A stretch of DNA of 64,000 nt from Caulobacter sp. Root343 (GTDB lineage Bacteria > Pseudomonadota > Alphaproteobacteria > Caulobacterales > Caulobacteraceae): assembly GCF_001425745.1 (NCBI RefSeq), contig NZ_LMDF01000001.1:353154-417153 (forward strand), given 5' to 3'. Of this stretch, positions 40,659 through 49,911 are shown piece after piece. Under the pieces are notes generated by a model. That model ran no database searches and was not told where the DNA came from. It worked only from the letters and a program-made list of their open reading frames with translations. A program made the translations under genes and the position numbers. Numbering within the stretch: position 1 is the stretch's first letter; every line of letters starts with the position of its first letter.

Positions 40659-43622
40659 ATGTCGTTCGCCGATTCCGCGCCTGATCCTGTTCTTGCCCGC
40701 CATCGCTCCAAGGCGTCGTGGCTGGGCATCGCCTCGACCGCCGTGCTGGCGGCCCTGGCCTGCGGCGGCGTCGCCAGTGCTCAGGATGCCCCGGCGGACC
40801 AGATCGAGGCGATCGTGGTCACCGGCTCGCGCCTCAAGAGCCCCGACGCCACCAGCGTCAGCCCGGTCAGCACGGTCGGCGACAAGGAAATCGCTCGGCG
40901 CGGCGTCGTGCGGGTCGAGGACCTGATCAACACCCTGCCGCAGGCCTTCGCCGACCAGGGCAGCGGCAATCGCGGCGGCACCGTCGGGGCCAGCGGCACG
41001 GCGACCATCAACCTGCGCAACCTCGGCAACCAGCGGACCCTGGTGCTGATCGACGGGCGCCGCCTGATGCAGGGCGACCCGGCCCGCTCGGCGGCCCAGG
41101 CGGCCGACATCAACAACATCCCCGCCGCCCTGATCCAGCGCATCGACGTGGTCACCGGCGGCGCCTCGGCGGTCTATGGCTCGGACGCCCTGGCCGGGGT
41201 CGTCAACTTCATGCTCAAGCGCGACTTCGAGGGCGTGCAGCTGGACGTCCAGGGCGGCGTCTACATGCACGAGAACCACAGCGCGATCGTCTCGGCGGCC
41301 AAGGCGGCCGGCCAGACGCCGGCGTTCGGCCGCGAACTGGACGGCGAGCAGCAGAGCTATTCGATCACCGTCGGCAAGAATTTCGCCGAGGGCCGAGGCA
41401 ACGTCACCGGCTTCTTCAGCTACAAGGACATCGCCGGCGTCGGCACCAAGGACCGCGACTTCTCGACCTGCAACCTGTCGGCCACGGCGGCCGGCTATGC
41501 CTGCTCGCTGTCCAGCGCCACCTATCCCGTGCAGTTCCAGCTGACCAACCCGACCACGGGCGCGACCCGCGGCAGCTACGCCCTGGAAGGCAATACGCTG
41601 CGGACCTATCGCACTTCGGACGGCTTCAACAACGGCAACACCTACGACCTGCAGTCGCCGGACAAGCGCTACAACGCCGACCTGTTCGGCCGCTACCGGA
41701 TCTCGGACAAGGCCGAGGTCTATGGCGAGCTGATGTACATGCACGATGAGGCCGACATCAAACTGTCGCCCACCGCCGTGTTCACGGTCTCGGAGAAGAT
41801 CAATTGCAACAACCCGCTGATGTCGGCCCAGGAGAAAAACCTGATCTGCACCTCGGTGGGCCTCACCGACGCCCAGAGCGCCAATGTCATCGTCTCGCAG
41901 CGCAACGCCCTGGGCGGCTCGCGCCACGACTACAGCGACCACACCTCGTATCGCGGCGTGGCGGGCCTGCGCGGCGACCTGACCTCGCGCTGGCGCTATG
42001 ACGTCTACGCGCAGTACGGCCGCACCGACTACACCTCGCGGCTGACCGGCGACTATTCGCTGGCCAAGTTCGCCAAGGCCCTGCGCGCCGTGACCAACGC
42101 CAGCGGCCAGGTCGTCTGCGAATCCGTGGCCAACGGGACCGATCCGGCCTGCGTGCCGATCAACCTGTTCCAGGCCGACGGCATCACCTCGGCGGCGCTG
42201 AACTACGTGCAGAACGTCGTGCGCCGGAAAGGCTATACCGAGGAAAGCATCCTGAGCGGCGCCCTGACCGGCGACCTGGGGCTGACCAGCCCGCTCGCCT
42301 CGTATCCGATCGGCCTGGCCCTCGGCGCCGAGTACCGCAAGGAAAAGATCAGCTTCCAGCCCGACGCCGCCTACAGCAGCCGCGACGTGGCCGGCAACTC
42401 CGGCGGCGAATTCCCGATCGCCGGCTCGTTCGACGTCAAGGAAGTCTATGGCGAGATCCGCGTCCCGCTGGTCGAGGACAAGCCGTTCTTCAAGAGCCTG
42501 TCGGTCGAGGGCGGCGTCCGCTATTCCGACTACAGCACCGCCGGCGACACCTGGGCCTACAAGGGCGGCGGCGAGTGGACCCCGATCCGCGACGTGCGCT
42601 TGCGCGGCAGCTACCAGCGCGCCGTCCGCGCCCCCAACCTCGTGGAGCTGTTCGGCCCGCAGCGGGTCGTGACCGCGGCGATCACCGACCCCTGCGAAGG
42701 CGCGACGCCCAAGGCGACCGCCGCCCAGTGCGCGCTGTCGGGCGTGACCGCCACCCAGTACGGCTCGATCGCCCCGGCGGCGGGCCAGCAGTCCGGCGCC
42801 ATGGTCGGTGGCAATCCGGACCTGGATCCCGAAACCTCGAACACCAAGTCGTTCGGCGTGCAGCTGCTGCCGCGCTTCATCCCCGGCCTGAGCGTCTCGG
42901 TCGACTATTTCGACATCGACGTGAAGAAGCTGATCACCACGGTGCCGGCCAGCATTGAGCTGAACCAGTGCCTCAACGCCGGCATCGCCTGCGACCTGAT
43001 CAAGCGCAATGCGGCGACCGGCTCGCTGGTGACCAGCGGCTATGTGATCACCACCAGCGTCAACGCCGGCTATCTGAAGACCCGGGGCCTGGATTTCGCG
43101 GCCAGCTATGCGCATGACCTGCCCGAGCTGTTCGGCCGGAACATGGGCCGCCTGGGCCTGAACTTCGCGGGGACCAAGACCAACCGCTACGAGGTTCAGA
43201 TCCTGCCCGGCCTGGCCCCGTATCGCTGCGACGGCCACTTCGGCGTCACCTGCGGCCAGCCCATCCCCGAATGGCGCCACCGCCTGGTCGCCGACTGGAC
43301 CTCGCGCGGCGGCGTCAACCTGTCGACCACCTGGCGCTATATCGGCGGGACGACCAACGACAAGTCCAGCCCGTCGATCTACCTGGCCGGCGTCTATCAG
43401 CCTTATGACCTGAAGATGCCCAGCGTCAGCTATGTCGACTTCGCGGCCTCGGCCAACGTGACCGACAAGGTCACCGTGCGGCTCGGCGTCAACAACGCGT
43501 TCGACAAGGATCCGCCGCTGACCGCCAGCACGGGCGGCCAGACCTCGAACGGGGCCTTCTTCGCGGGGATGTACGACTCGCTGGGCCGATACATGTTCGT
43601 CGGCGCCACCGCCCGCTTCTAA
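40659..43622 (+). CDS. TonB-dependent receptor 4 (purine-nucleoside locus)
   Basis: An outer-membrane receptor of 987 residues. The ATG at 40659 has AAGGGGG upstream; the in-frame start at 40587 would add 24 residues before the signal. The signal sequence is preceded by about 18 polar residues (MSFADSAPDPVLARHRSK), and cleavage is expected near GVASAQ. The TonB-box-like EAIVVTGSR, plug motifs (INLRNLGNQRTLVLIDGRRLM, IQRIDVVTGGASAVYGSDALAGVVNFML) and final GATARF place it in the large TBDR group of Caulobacter and sphingomonads. A nucleoside hydrolase, purine permease and deaminase follow in the same direction, so a nucleoside, nucleotide or nucleic-acid fragment is the probable cargo. That is inferred from neighbours. 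Confidence 0.93.
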   Translation: MSFADSAPDPVLARHRSKASWLGIASTAVLAALACGGVASAQDAPADQIEAIVVTGSRLKSPDATSVSPVSTVGDKEIARRGVVRVEDLINTLPQAFADQGSGNRGGTVGASGTATINLRNLGNQRTLVLIDGRRLMQGDPARSAAQAADINNIPAALIQRIDVVTGGASAVYGSDALAGVVNFMLKRDFEGVQLDVQGGVYMHENHSAIVSAAKAAGQTPAFGRELDGEQQSYSITVGKNFAEGRGNVTGFFSYKDIAGVGTKDRDFSTCNLSATAAGYACSLSSATYPVQFQLTNPTTGATRGSYALEGNTLRTYRTSDGFNNGNTYDLQSPDKRYNADLFGRYRISDKAEVYGELMYMHDEADIKLSPTAVFTVSEKINCNNPLMSAQEKNLICTSVGLTDAQSANVIVSQRNALGGSRHDYSDHTSYRGVAGLRGDLTSRWRYDVYAQYGRTDYTSRLTGDYSLAKFAKALRAVTNASGQVVCESVANGTDPACVPINLFQADGITSAALNYVQNVVRRKGYTEESILSGALTGDLGLTSPLASYPIGLALGAEYRKEKISFQPDAAYSSRDVAGNSGGEFPIAGSFDVKEVYGEIRVPLVEDKPFFKSLSVEGGVRYSDYSTAGDTWAYKGGGEWTPIRDVRLRGSYQRAVRAPNLVELFGPQRVVTAAITDPCEGATPKATAAQCALSGVTATQYGSIAPAAGQQSGAMVGGNPDLDPETSNTKSFGVQLLPRFIPGLSVSVDYFDIDVKKLITTVPASIELNQCLNAGIACDLIKRNAATGSLVTSGYVITTSVNAGYLKTRGLDFAASYAHDLPELFGRNMGRLGLNFAGTKTNRYEVQILPGLAPYRCDGHFGVTCGQPIPEWRHRLVADWTSRGGVNLSTTWRYIGGTTNDKSSPSIYLAGVYQPYDLKMPSVSYVDFAASANVTDKVTVRLGVNNAFDKDPPLTASTGGQTSNGAFFAGMYDSLGRYMFVGATARF

Positions 43623-43690
43623 TCCAGTCCCTTTCCGATCCAGACGGGGGAGGGGCGTATTTCCTCCCACGTCCAGGCCAAGGACCTCCC

Positions 43691-44821
43691 ATGCTGCCCT
43701 GTCGCTTTCCCCCTTGTTTGCGTCCAGCAGCCCTTGGCCTGGCGGCGCTGCTCGCGAGCCTGTCGCTCGCGGGCGGCGCATCCGCCCAGACCGCCCCTCT
43801 CTCGAAAGAACCCTCCTCCAAGGAGAAGGTCGCGATCTTCTTCGACAACGACTTCCTGGGCCCGGGCCAGAGCAACATCCAGTCGCTGATCCCGCTGCTG
43901 CGCGACGATCGAGTCGAGCTCTTGGGCATCGGCGTCGTCACCGGCGACGCCTGGCTGAAAGAGGAGGCCGCCCACGCGCTGCGCTTCCTCGAGATCGCCA
44001 AGCGTCCCGGCGTCCCGGTCCACCTCGGGGCCGAGACGCCGCTCCTCCGCACCCAGGCCGAGATGGCCAACTGGGAGGCGCGCTATGGCAAGGTGCCGTT
44101 CAAGGGCGCCTGGAGCACGCCACGTCCGGGCCGCACCTACCACCCGCAGGACCCCGACCTGATCCCGCCGATGCCCGAGGGCGCGCCGTCGATCAAGGCC
44201 TCGGACGAGGACGCCGTCCACGCCCTGATCCGCGCTGTCCGCGCGCGTCCGGGCCAGGTCACGGTGGTCAGCGCCGGCCCGCTGACCAACATCGCCCTGG
44301 CCCTGAGGCTCGCGCCCGACCTGGCCGCCCTGGCCAAGGAGATCGTCATCGAGCCGGGCAAGCTGGACACCGCCGTGGCGCGGGTGACCGGCAACACCGA
44401 CTACGCCACCGACTTCAACTTCATCTTCGATCCGGAGGCGGCCCACATCGTGCTGACCGCGCCCTGGAAGAAGATCACCGTGATGGGCAACGTCACCGCC
44501 GCCGCCAAGGCGACGCAAGAGGTGGTCGACCGGATCGGCGCGTCCGGCACGCCGGTGGCGACCTACGTCAAGACCTACGCCCGCATCGGCCAGCCGCTGT
44601 GGGACGAGATCACCGTGGCCATCGCCATCGACCGCTCGCTGGTCACCGAGGAGCTGGTCGCCCGCATGGACGTCGACACCTTCGCCGGACCCTCCTACGG
44701 CCAACCGGTCGTCTGGAAGGCGGATATGGCTCCCAATAGTGGGGAGCGCGAGGTCCATATCGTGCGCGCCATCGACGTCGGCCGCTTCGTCGAGACCTTC
44801 GTGGCGCAGGCCTCCCGATGA
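43691..44821 (+). CDS. nucleoside hydrolase-like protein, exported
   Basis: Related to inosine-uridine nucleoside N-ribohydrolases, which split nucleosides into base and ribose. The 376-residue product has a signal peptide (AALGLAALLASLSLAGGASAQ), so it should act in the periplasm. The calcium-site motif, normally DTDxGxDD, reads DNDFLGPGQSN (about 52-61), keeping the first Asp residues but not the last pair. TDFNFIFDPEAAHIVL matches the usual EFNxxxDPEAA. The usual C-terminal HD pair appears as PLWDE, so the His is Trp and the Asp is kept. It overlaps the permease gene by 4 bp (ATGA), implying coupled translation. It is either a variant nucleosidase or a family member with another substrate. 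Confidence 0.85.
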   Translation: MLPCRFPPCLRPAALGLAALLASLSLAGGASAQTAPLSKEPSSKEKVAIFFDNDFLGPGQSNIQSLIPLLRDDRVELLGIGVVTGDAWLKEEAAHALRFLEIAKRPGVPVHLGAETPLLRTQAEMANWEARYGKVPFKGAWSTPRPGRTYHPQDPDLIPPMPEGAPSIKASDEDAVHALIRAVRARPGQVTVVSAGPLTNIALALRLAPDLAALAKEIVIEPGKLDTAVARVTGNTDYATDFNFIFDPEAAHIVLTAPWKKITVMGNVTAAAKATQEVVDRIGASGTPVATYVKTYARIGQPLWDEITVAIAIDRSLVTEELVARMDVDTFAGPSYGQPVVWKADMAPNSGEREVHIVRAIDVGRFVETFVAQASR

Positions 44822-46140
44822 GCCGGCTGCACGCCTTCCTCGACCGCCGCTTTTCCCTGGCGGCGCGCGAGACCACGGTCGGCCGCGAGATGATGGCCGG
44901 GCTGACCAGCTTCCTGGCGGCCGCCTATCTGATCGTGGTGATCCCGTCGCTGCTGTCGACCGGCGGTATGGACAGGGGCGCGGCGACCACGGCGGCGATC
45001 CTGGTCATGGCCCTGGGCAGCATCGCCATGGGACTCTACGCCAACCTGCCGTTCATCGTCGGGCCCGGCATCGGCGGCTCGGTGATCCTGGGCGTGACCC
45101 TGGCCCACACCGAGCATGTGCCGCTCGCCACGGGCCTGGCCATCGCCATGACGTCGGGCCTGCTGTTCCTGGTCCTGACCTTGACCGGCGCGCGCGAGCT
45201 GGTCGTGAAGATGATCCCGCCCCAGATCAAGCTGGGCCTGGGCGCATCGATCGGCTTGTTCATCGCCATGCTGGGCTGCCGCGACGCCGGCATGGTGGCG
45301 GTCAACGCCAAGACCATGGCCTTGAAGCTGGGCGACTTCTCGCAACCCGGCCCGGTCGTGGCATTGGTCGGCCTGGCGGTCGCCCTGGCCCTGCAGGCGC
45401 GCAAGGTCCCCGGCGCGGTGCTGGCCGGCATCGCCGCCGCCGCCCTGGCCGGCGTACCGCTGGGCCTGACCCAGCTGCCTGCTAGCGTGTTCTCGGCGCC
45501 CCACGCCCTGACGCCGGTGGCCCTGAAGGTCGACCTGCTGAGCGCGTTCAGCCTGGCGGCGCTGCCCTACATCTTCGCCTTCTTCGCCGCCGAGTTCTTC
45601 TCGACCCTGGGCACGACCCTGGCGATCGGCGGCAAGGCCGGCCTGACCGACGCCGACGGCAACCTGCCCGGCATCGAGCGGCCGTTCCTGGTCGATTCCC
45701 TGGTCGCCGCCGCGGGGCCGCTGATCGGCGTCCCCGCCGGCACCGCCCTGGTCGAGTCCGCGGCCGGGGTCGAGATGGGCGGCCGCACCGGCCTGACCCC
45801 CGTCACCGCCGCGGCGCTGTTCCTGGGCGCGCTGTGCCTGCTGCCATTGGCCATGGCCATCCCCAAGCAAGCCACGGCCCCGGCTCTGATCCTGATCGGC
45901 GTCTCGATGCTGGGCACCATCCGCCACCTGCGGGGCGAGGCGCTGCCCGACCTCTTTCCGCCCATCGCCATGGTGCTGCTGACCCTGATCTCCAACAGCT
46001 TCGGCACCGGCATCGCCGGCGGCCTGCTGGTCCACGTCATCGTCCAGGCGCTGGCCGGCAAGGCGCGGGAGATCCCGCTCGGCCTGTTCATCCTGGCCAT
46101 TCCGCTTGGCTACTACTTCTACACCGCCGCCACGCACTAG
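44818..46140 (+). CDS. purine permease, NCS2/AzgA-like
   Basis: An inner-membrane transporter of 440 residues with about 12-14 hydrophobic segments. It is related to the AzgA branch (adenine, guanine, hypoxanthine uptake) of the NCS2 family: REMMAGLTSFLAAAYLIVVIPSLLS, NLPFIVGPGIGGSVILGV, IPPQIKLGLGASIGLFIAMLG, FAAEFFSTLGTTLAIGGKAGL and GTALVESAAGVEMGGRTGLTPVTAA. The final pieces hold the signature helix of AzgA proteins. Its ATG overlaps the nucleoside hydrolase stop, and adenosine deaminase follows after 22 bp. It likely carries the base freed in the periplasm into the cytoplasm. Confidence 0.9.
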   Translation: MSRLHAFLDRRFSLAARETTVGREMMAGLTSFLAAAYLIVVIPSLLSTGGMDRGAATTAAILVMALGSIAMGLYANLPFIVGPGIGGSVILGVTLAHTEHVPLATGLAIAMTSGLLFLVLTLTGARELVVKMIPPQIKLGLGASIGLFIAMLGCRDAGMVAVNAKTMALKLGDFSQPGPVVALVGLAVALALQARKVPGAVLAGIAAAALAGVPLGLTQLPASVFSAPHALTPVALKVDLLSAFSLAALPYIFAFFAAEFFSTLGTTLAIGGKAGLTDADGNLPGIERPFLVDSLVAAAGPLIGVPAGTALVESAAGVEMGGRTGLTPVTAAALFLGALCLLPLAMAIPKQATAPALILIGVSMLGTIRHLRGEALPDLFPPIAMVLLTLISNSFGTGIAGGLLVHVIVQALAGKAREIPLGLFILAIPLGYYFYTAATH

Positions 46141-46162
46141 AGTTTCAAAGCCTCAAGGCATC

Positions 46163-47296
46163 ATGATCATCGAGCCTTCAAAAAGCATCGGCAACGTTCC
46201 CGCGTCGACACTGGGGCGGGCGACGACGGCGGCGCAGCGCGAGGTTTTCCGCGCCATCCCCAAGGTCGAGCTGCATTGCCACCTTCTGGGCGCCGTCCGC
46301 CGCGAGACCTTCGCCGAGTTCGTGCAGGCGCGCGGGGCGCCGATCAGCGCCGCCGAGATCGCCGCCTTCTACGAGCGCGGCAGCAAGCCGATCGGGGTGC
46401 TGCGCGTGCTGCGGGCGCTGGAGCGCTATCTGCTGCTCCAGCCCGACGATTTCCGACGGATCACCTACGAGTACTTGCAGGACGCGGCGGCGGAAAACGT
46501 GCGCCACGCCGAGTTCTTCTGGAATCCGACGGCGACCATCCGTGACACCGGCCTGGCCTATGGCGAGGCGCAGGCCGGCATCCTGGCGGGAATTCGCGAA
46601 GCCTCGGCCGACTTCGGGATCAGCGCCTTGCTGATCCCCGCCATCGACCGTGAGGCCGAGGCCTCGCACGCGGTGGAGATGGTCGAACTGATGCTGGCCC
46701 ATCGCGACGCGGCCGCGCCCGGCATCGGCATCGACTATCGCGAGAATGACCGCCCGCCCGAGCTTTTCCGGGAGGCCTACGCCCTGGCCCGCCGTCATGG
46801 TCTGAAGGCCACGGCCCATGCCGGCGAGTTCGGCATGCCCTGGACCAATGTGCGGACCGCCGTCGATCTGCTGGAGGTCGATCGCATCGACCACGGCTAC
46901 ACCATCGTCGACAATCCCGATCTCGCGCGGCGCTATGCGGATCGGGGCGTGCTGTTCACGGTCGTGCCCACCAATTCCTACTATCTGCGAACGCTGGCTC
47001 CGGAGCGCTGGGCCGTCGATCATCCGATCCGCGCCATGTCCGCGCTGGGCCTGAAGCTCCATCCCAACACCGACGACCCGACGCTGCACAATGTCAGCCC
47101 GGCCGGCGCCTGGGAGCTGATGCACAGCCATCTGGGCTATGACGTCGGCGATCTGCGCGAAATGATGCTGAACGGCGTCGAGGGCTGTTGGGCCAACGCG
47201 GATCAGAAGGCCGCCTGGCGCGAGCAGTGGCCGGCGGCGTTCGACGCCTTGGTCGACGAGACGGATTGGCCGCTCCCCGCGTCGTTCGACCGGTGA
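46163..47296 (+). CDS. adenosine/adenine deaminase-family protein
   Basis: A cytoplasmic zinc hydrolase of 377 residues that deaminates adenosine or adenine. The ATG at 46163 follows AAGG at a suitable distance. Metal and catalytic residues are in place: HCH (His38, His40), AHAGE (His219, Glu222), IDHGY (His244) and NTDDP (Asp304, Asp305). The segment after the first motif is HLLGAVRRETF where adenosine deaminases usually read HLDGSLRPET, so the family branch is somewhat unusual and adenine or a modified purine remains possible. It ends the TBDR 4-hydrolase-permease unit. Hydrolase in the periplasm followed by a base permease would favour adenine as substrate. Confidence 0.88.
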   Translation: MIIEPSKSIGNVPASTLGRATTAAQREVFRAIPKVELHCHLLGAVRRETFAEFVQARGAPISAAEIAAFYERGSKPIGVLRVLRALERYLLLQPDDFRRITYEYLQDAAAENVRHAEFFWNPTATIRDTGLAYGEAQAGILAGIREASADFGISALLIPAIDREAEASHAVEMVELMLAHRDAAAPGIGIDYRENDRPPELFREAYALARRHGLKATAHAGEFGMPWTNVRTAVDLLEVDRIDHGYTIVDNPDLARRYADRGVLFTVVPTNSYYLRTLAPERWAVDHPIRAMSALGLKLHPNTDDPTLHNVSPAGAWELMHSHLGYDVGDLREMMLNGVEGCWANADQKAAWREQWPAAFDALVDETDWPLPASFDR

Positions 47297-47734
47297 GCGC
47301 CCGGGCCTGATGGCGGCGATCATCCGTCGGCCTGGCCATCGCCCCCGACCGTCGTCCCTAGGGGGCTACCGCGCCTCAGATCATCAAAGCAGCATTCAGG
47401 CGCCGCGATTTTAGGAAATCGCTTCGAGATCGTTCACTTGAAAGTGCTCGAAGGTTTTTCGCGCGAAACTGCTTCATATTGATGAATATCGTGACGAAGC
47501 TGGATCGTCAACGCAGGTTTTCATCGCGATATGACGTCTTTGAGCTCGAAAGCGACGACATAAATCCTCGTCGCGCGGCTCGGATGCGGTTCGGGTGAGG
47601 TTTGCGGGGATGGGCCGGACGAGATCGGGCCCGAGGATTGGCGTGGGTTCCGGGTCCGGAGCCGGGGCGGCGCGGGTCCATTTCGCTTCAGAGAAGCGAG
47701 GGGGCTCTCGAGCGTCGCAATAGAGGGGACGGGA
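47297..47734 (+). promoter_or_regulatory. 438-bp upstream region of the M20 amidohydrolase
   Basis: No gene is supported here. The left part is relatively AT-rich and has a small inverted repeat (ATATT-GATG-AATAT, 47474-47487). A perfect 7-bp stem with a 3-nt loop (TCGCTTC/GAAGCGA, 47683-47699) lies 35 bp before the start codon in the likely leader. No T-run follows, so it is more probably a leader hairpin than a terminator. Confidence 0.35.
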
Positions 47735-49330
47735 ATGAAGAAGATCGCGAAGACCAAAGCGCTGACCGCCATTCTGCTGGCGGGCGCCATGACGGCGCCG
47801 GCGGCCCTGGCGCACGCCGAGACCACGCCGGCCATGAAGGCCGCGGCGATCGCCGGCGTGGATGCGCGGACTAAGCTGAACCAGCAGATGATCGACCAGG
47901 TGTTCAGCTATGCCGAACCCGGCTTTCAGGAGTTCCGCACCTCTGAATACCTGACGGGCATTCTCGAAAAGAACGGCTTCAAGATCACGCGCGGCGTCGC
48001 GGGCATTCCCACGGCTTGGACGGCCACCTGGGGGACCGGCGGGCCGGTGGTGGCGCTGGGCAGCGACATCGACAACCTGCTGGGCCTGTCGCAGTACCCT
48101 GGCGTCACCGAGATCAAGCCGATGGTCGAGGGCGCGCCTGGCCATGGCGAGGGTCACAATTCGGGCATGCCCATGATGATCGTCGCGGCCCTGGCGGCCA
48201 AGGACGTCATGGAGAAGAACCACATTCCGGGCCGGCTGATGCTGTGGCCGGGCGTCGCCGAGGAACTGCTGGCGGCCAAGGCCTACTATGTGCGCGCCGG
48301 GGTGTTCAACGGCGTCGACGCCTCGATCTTCGCCCACGTCAGCAAGGACTTCAGCACCGGCTGGGGCCCGGGCGGGAATAACGGCATGGTCTCGGTGGAA
48401 TACACCTTCCACGGCAAGACCGCCCACGCGGCCGGCCAGCCTTGGGACGGTCGTTCGGCTCTCGACGGCGTCGAGGTGATGGACATGGCGTGGAACATGC
48501 GCCGTGAGCACCTGCCGCTGACCCAGCGTTCGCACTACGTGATCACCAACGGCGGCGGCCAGCCCAACATCGTCCCCGGCGTCGCCACGGTCTGGTACTA
48601 TTTCCGCGAGAACACCTTCGGTTCGATCCGCGAACTCTACGAGCTGGGCAACACGATCTCGCAGGCGGCGGCCATGGCCACGGGCACCACGGTCGAGCAT
48701 CGCGTGCTGGGCTACGCCGCGCCGAACTACAGCAACAAGCCGCTGGCCGAGGCCGCCTACGCCAACATCAAGGCCGTCGGCATGCCGAAATGGAGCGCCG
48801 ACGACCAGGCGTTCGCCAAGTCGGTGCAGGTCGCTCAGAAGTTCAAGCTGCAGCCGCTGGCCACCGAGGTCGCGCCGCTGTCGACGCCAGACAGCCGCGG
48901 CGTCTCGATGGGCGGGGGCTCGGACGACATCGGCGACGTGATGTGGACGGTGCCGACGATCACCATCCGCTATCCCTCGAACATCCCGAACGCCATCGGC
49001 CACAACGTGACCTCGGCCATGGCGATGGCGACGCCGATCGCTCACAAGGGGGCCGAGGTCGGCGCCAAGGCGGTGGCCCTGACCGTGCTGGACCTGATGA
49101 CGACGCCGAAGCTGGTCGCCGACGCCAAGGCCTATTTCCAGAACGTCCAGCTGAAGGACACCAAGTACGATCCGGTGCTGACCAAGGACGACAAGCCGGC
49201 GATCTGGCTGAATGAAGACATCATGGCCAAGATGCGCCCGAAGATGGAGCCGTTCTACTACGACTCCAGCAAGTACGGCTCTTATCTGGAGCAGCTGGGC
49301 GTCAAATACCCGAATGGGCTCGCGAAATAG
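47735..49330 (+). CDS. M20 amidohydrolase, AbgB-like, exported
   Basis: A metallo-amidohydrolase of 531 residues related to AbgB, the p-aminobenzoyl-glutamate hydrolase subunit. The ATG at 47735 follows GGGGACGGGA and starts a signal peptide (LTAILLAGAMTAPAALAHAE), so unlike AbgB it should be periplasmic. Metal-site segments are SDIDNL (Asp111), GHGEGHNSGMP (His141), GVAEELL (Glu176-Glu177) and FAHVS (His201). The lid/dimerisation segment shows TFHGKTAHAAGQPWDGRSALDGVEVM and the C-terminal SMGGGSDDIGDVMWTVPT. An N-acyl amino acid, dipeptide or folate fragment is the probable substrate. It converges with an Lrp regulator gene that is divergent from TBDR 5, suggesting one uptake-and-cleavage system. 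Confidence 0.88.
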   Translation: MKKIAKTKALTAILLAGAMTAPAALAHAETTPAMKAAAIAGVDARTKLNQQMIDQVFSYAEPGFQEFRTSEYLTGILEKNGFKITRGVAGIPTAWTATWGTGGPVVALGSDIDNLLGLSQYPGVTEIKPMVEGAPGHGEGHNSGMPMMIVAALAAKDVMEKNHIPGRLMLWPGVAEELLAAKAYYVRAGVFNGVDASIFAHVSKDFSTGWGPGGNNGMVSVEYTFHGKTAHAAGQPWDGRSALDGVEVMDMAWNMRREHLPLTQRSHYVITNGGGQPNIVPGVATVWYYFRENTFGSIRELYELGNTISQAAAMATGTTVEHRVLGYAAPNYSNKPLAEAAYANIKAVGMPKWSADDQAFAKSVQVAQKFKLQPLATEVAPLSTPDSRGVSMGGGSDDIGDVMWTVPTITIRYPSNIPNAIGHNVTSAMAMATPIAHKGAEVGAKAVALTVLDLMTTPKLVADAKAYFQNVQLKDTKYDPVLTKDDKPAIWLNEDIMAKMRPKMEPFYYDSSKYGSYLEQLGVKYPNGLAK

Positions 49331-49344
49331 GTATGGACGACTTT

Positions 49345-49391
49345 GCCGGAAGCGTTCGGAGAGCGTGCCGCCGCTCCGAATTGCTTCCGGC
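49345..49391. terminator. long hairpin between convergent M20 and Lrp genes
   Basis: GCCGGAAGC (49345-49353) pairs with GCTTCCGGC (49383-49391) and, inside it, TTCGGAG (49355-49361) pairs with CTCCGAA (49374-49380). This makes a 16-bp stem with a small internal loop, sitting 15 bp after one stop codon and 10 bp from the other. It likely serves both genes. Confidence 0.75.
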
Positions 49392-49401
49392 GGAGCATGG
49401 A

Positions 49402-49911
49402 CTAGCCGCGTCGCGCCTTGGCCTTCTCCTGGAAGACGATCGGCGGCGTGCCTCGCCGGGCGACCTCGCGCATCACGAAGCTGCTGCGGATCTTGGCCAC
49501 GTGCGGCAGGGTCGAGAGCTCGCGGCGATAGACACGGTCATAGTCCTCGAAAGACTCGACGTTGAGCATGATCAGGAAGTCGGTGTCTCCGGAAACGAAG
49601 CCGCAATAGGAAACGGACGGGCATTTCACGACCTCGCGTTCGAATTCATTGAGCGCCCGCTCGGCCTGGGAGCTCAATTCGATCGCGACGAACACCACCA
49701 CGCTATAGCCGAGCATCGGCAGGTTCAGGTTTGCCGAATAGCTCAGCACCGCCTGACGCTCTTCCAGGCTCTTGCGCCGACGCGCCACGGCGGTGCTGGA
49801 GAGGTTGATTTGTTCGCCCAGCCAGACGTCCGAGGCTCGTCCGTCGACGGAAAGTTCCTTCAGGATCTGATAATCGACGCTATCGAGGTCAAGGTGATCT
49901 GGTTTCGACAT
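49402..49911 (-). CDS. Lrp/AsnC-family transcriptional regulator
   Basis: A 169-residue feast/famine regulator. The ATG at 49911 (MSKPDHLDLDSVD) gives the usual Lrp N-terminus; the alternatives at 49932 and 49947 add a Cys-rich stretch of no homology. The helix-turn-helix is LDSVDYQILKELSVDGRASDVWLGEQINLSSTAVARRRKSLE (core WLGEQINLSSTAVARRRKSL). The RAM/effector domain follows (VVVFVAIELSSQ, VVKCPSVSYCGFVSGDTDFLIMLNVESFEDYD, VAKIRSSFVMREV). A perfect 14-bp palindrome 43 bp upstream is a likely autoregulatory site. Amino acids are the usual effectors, which fits the neighbouring amidohydrolase. Confidence 0.92.
   Translation of the reverse strand: MSKPDHLDLDSVDYQILKELSVDGRASDVWLGEQINLSSTAVARRRKSLEERQAVLSYSANLNLPMLGYSVVVFVAIELSSQAERALNEFEREVVKCPSVSYCGFVSGDTDFLIMLNVESFEDYDRVYRRELSTLPHVAKIRSSFVMREVARRGTPPIVFQEKAKARRG

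Noticed and set aside
40575..43781. A 1068-codon minus-strand frame opposite TBDR 4
   Set aside because: It lies antisense to a receptor with clear plug and barrel motifs and shows Val/Gly/Arg-rich composition typical of GC-rich antisense frames.
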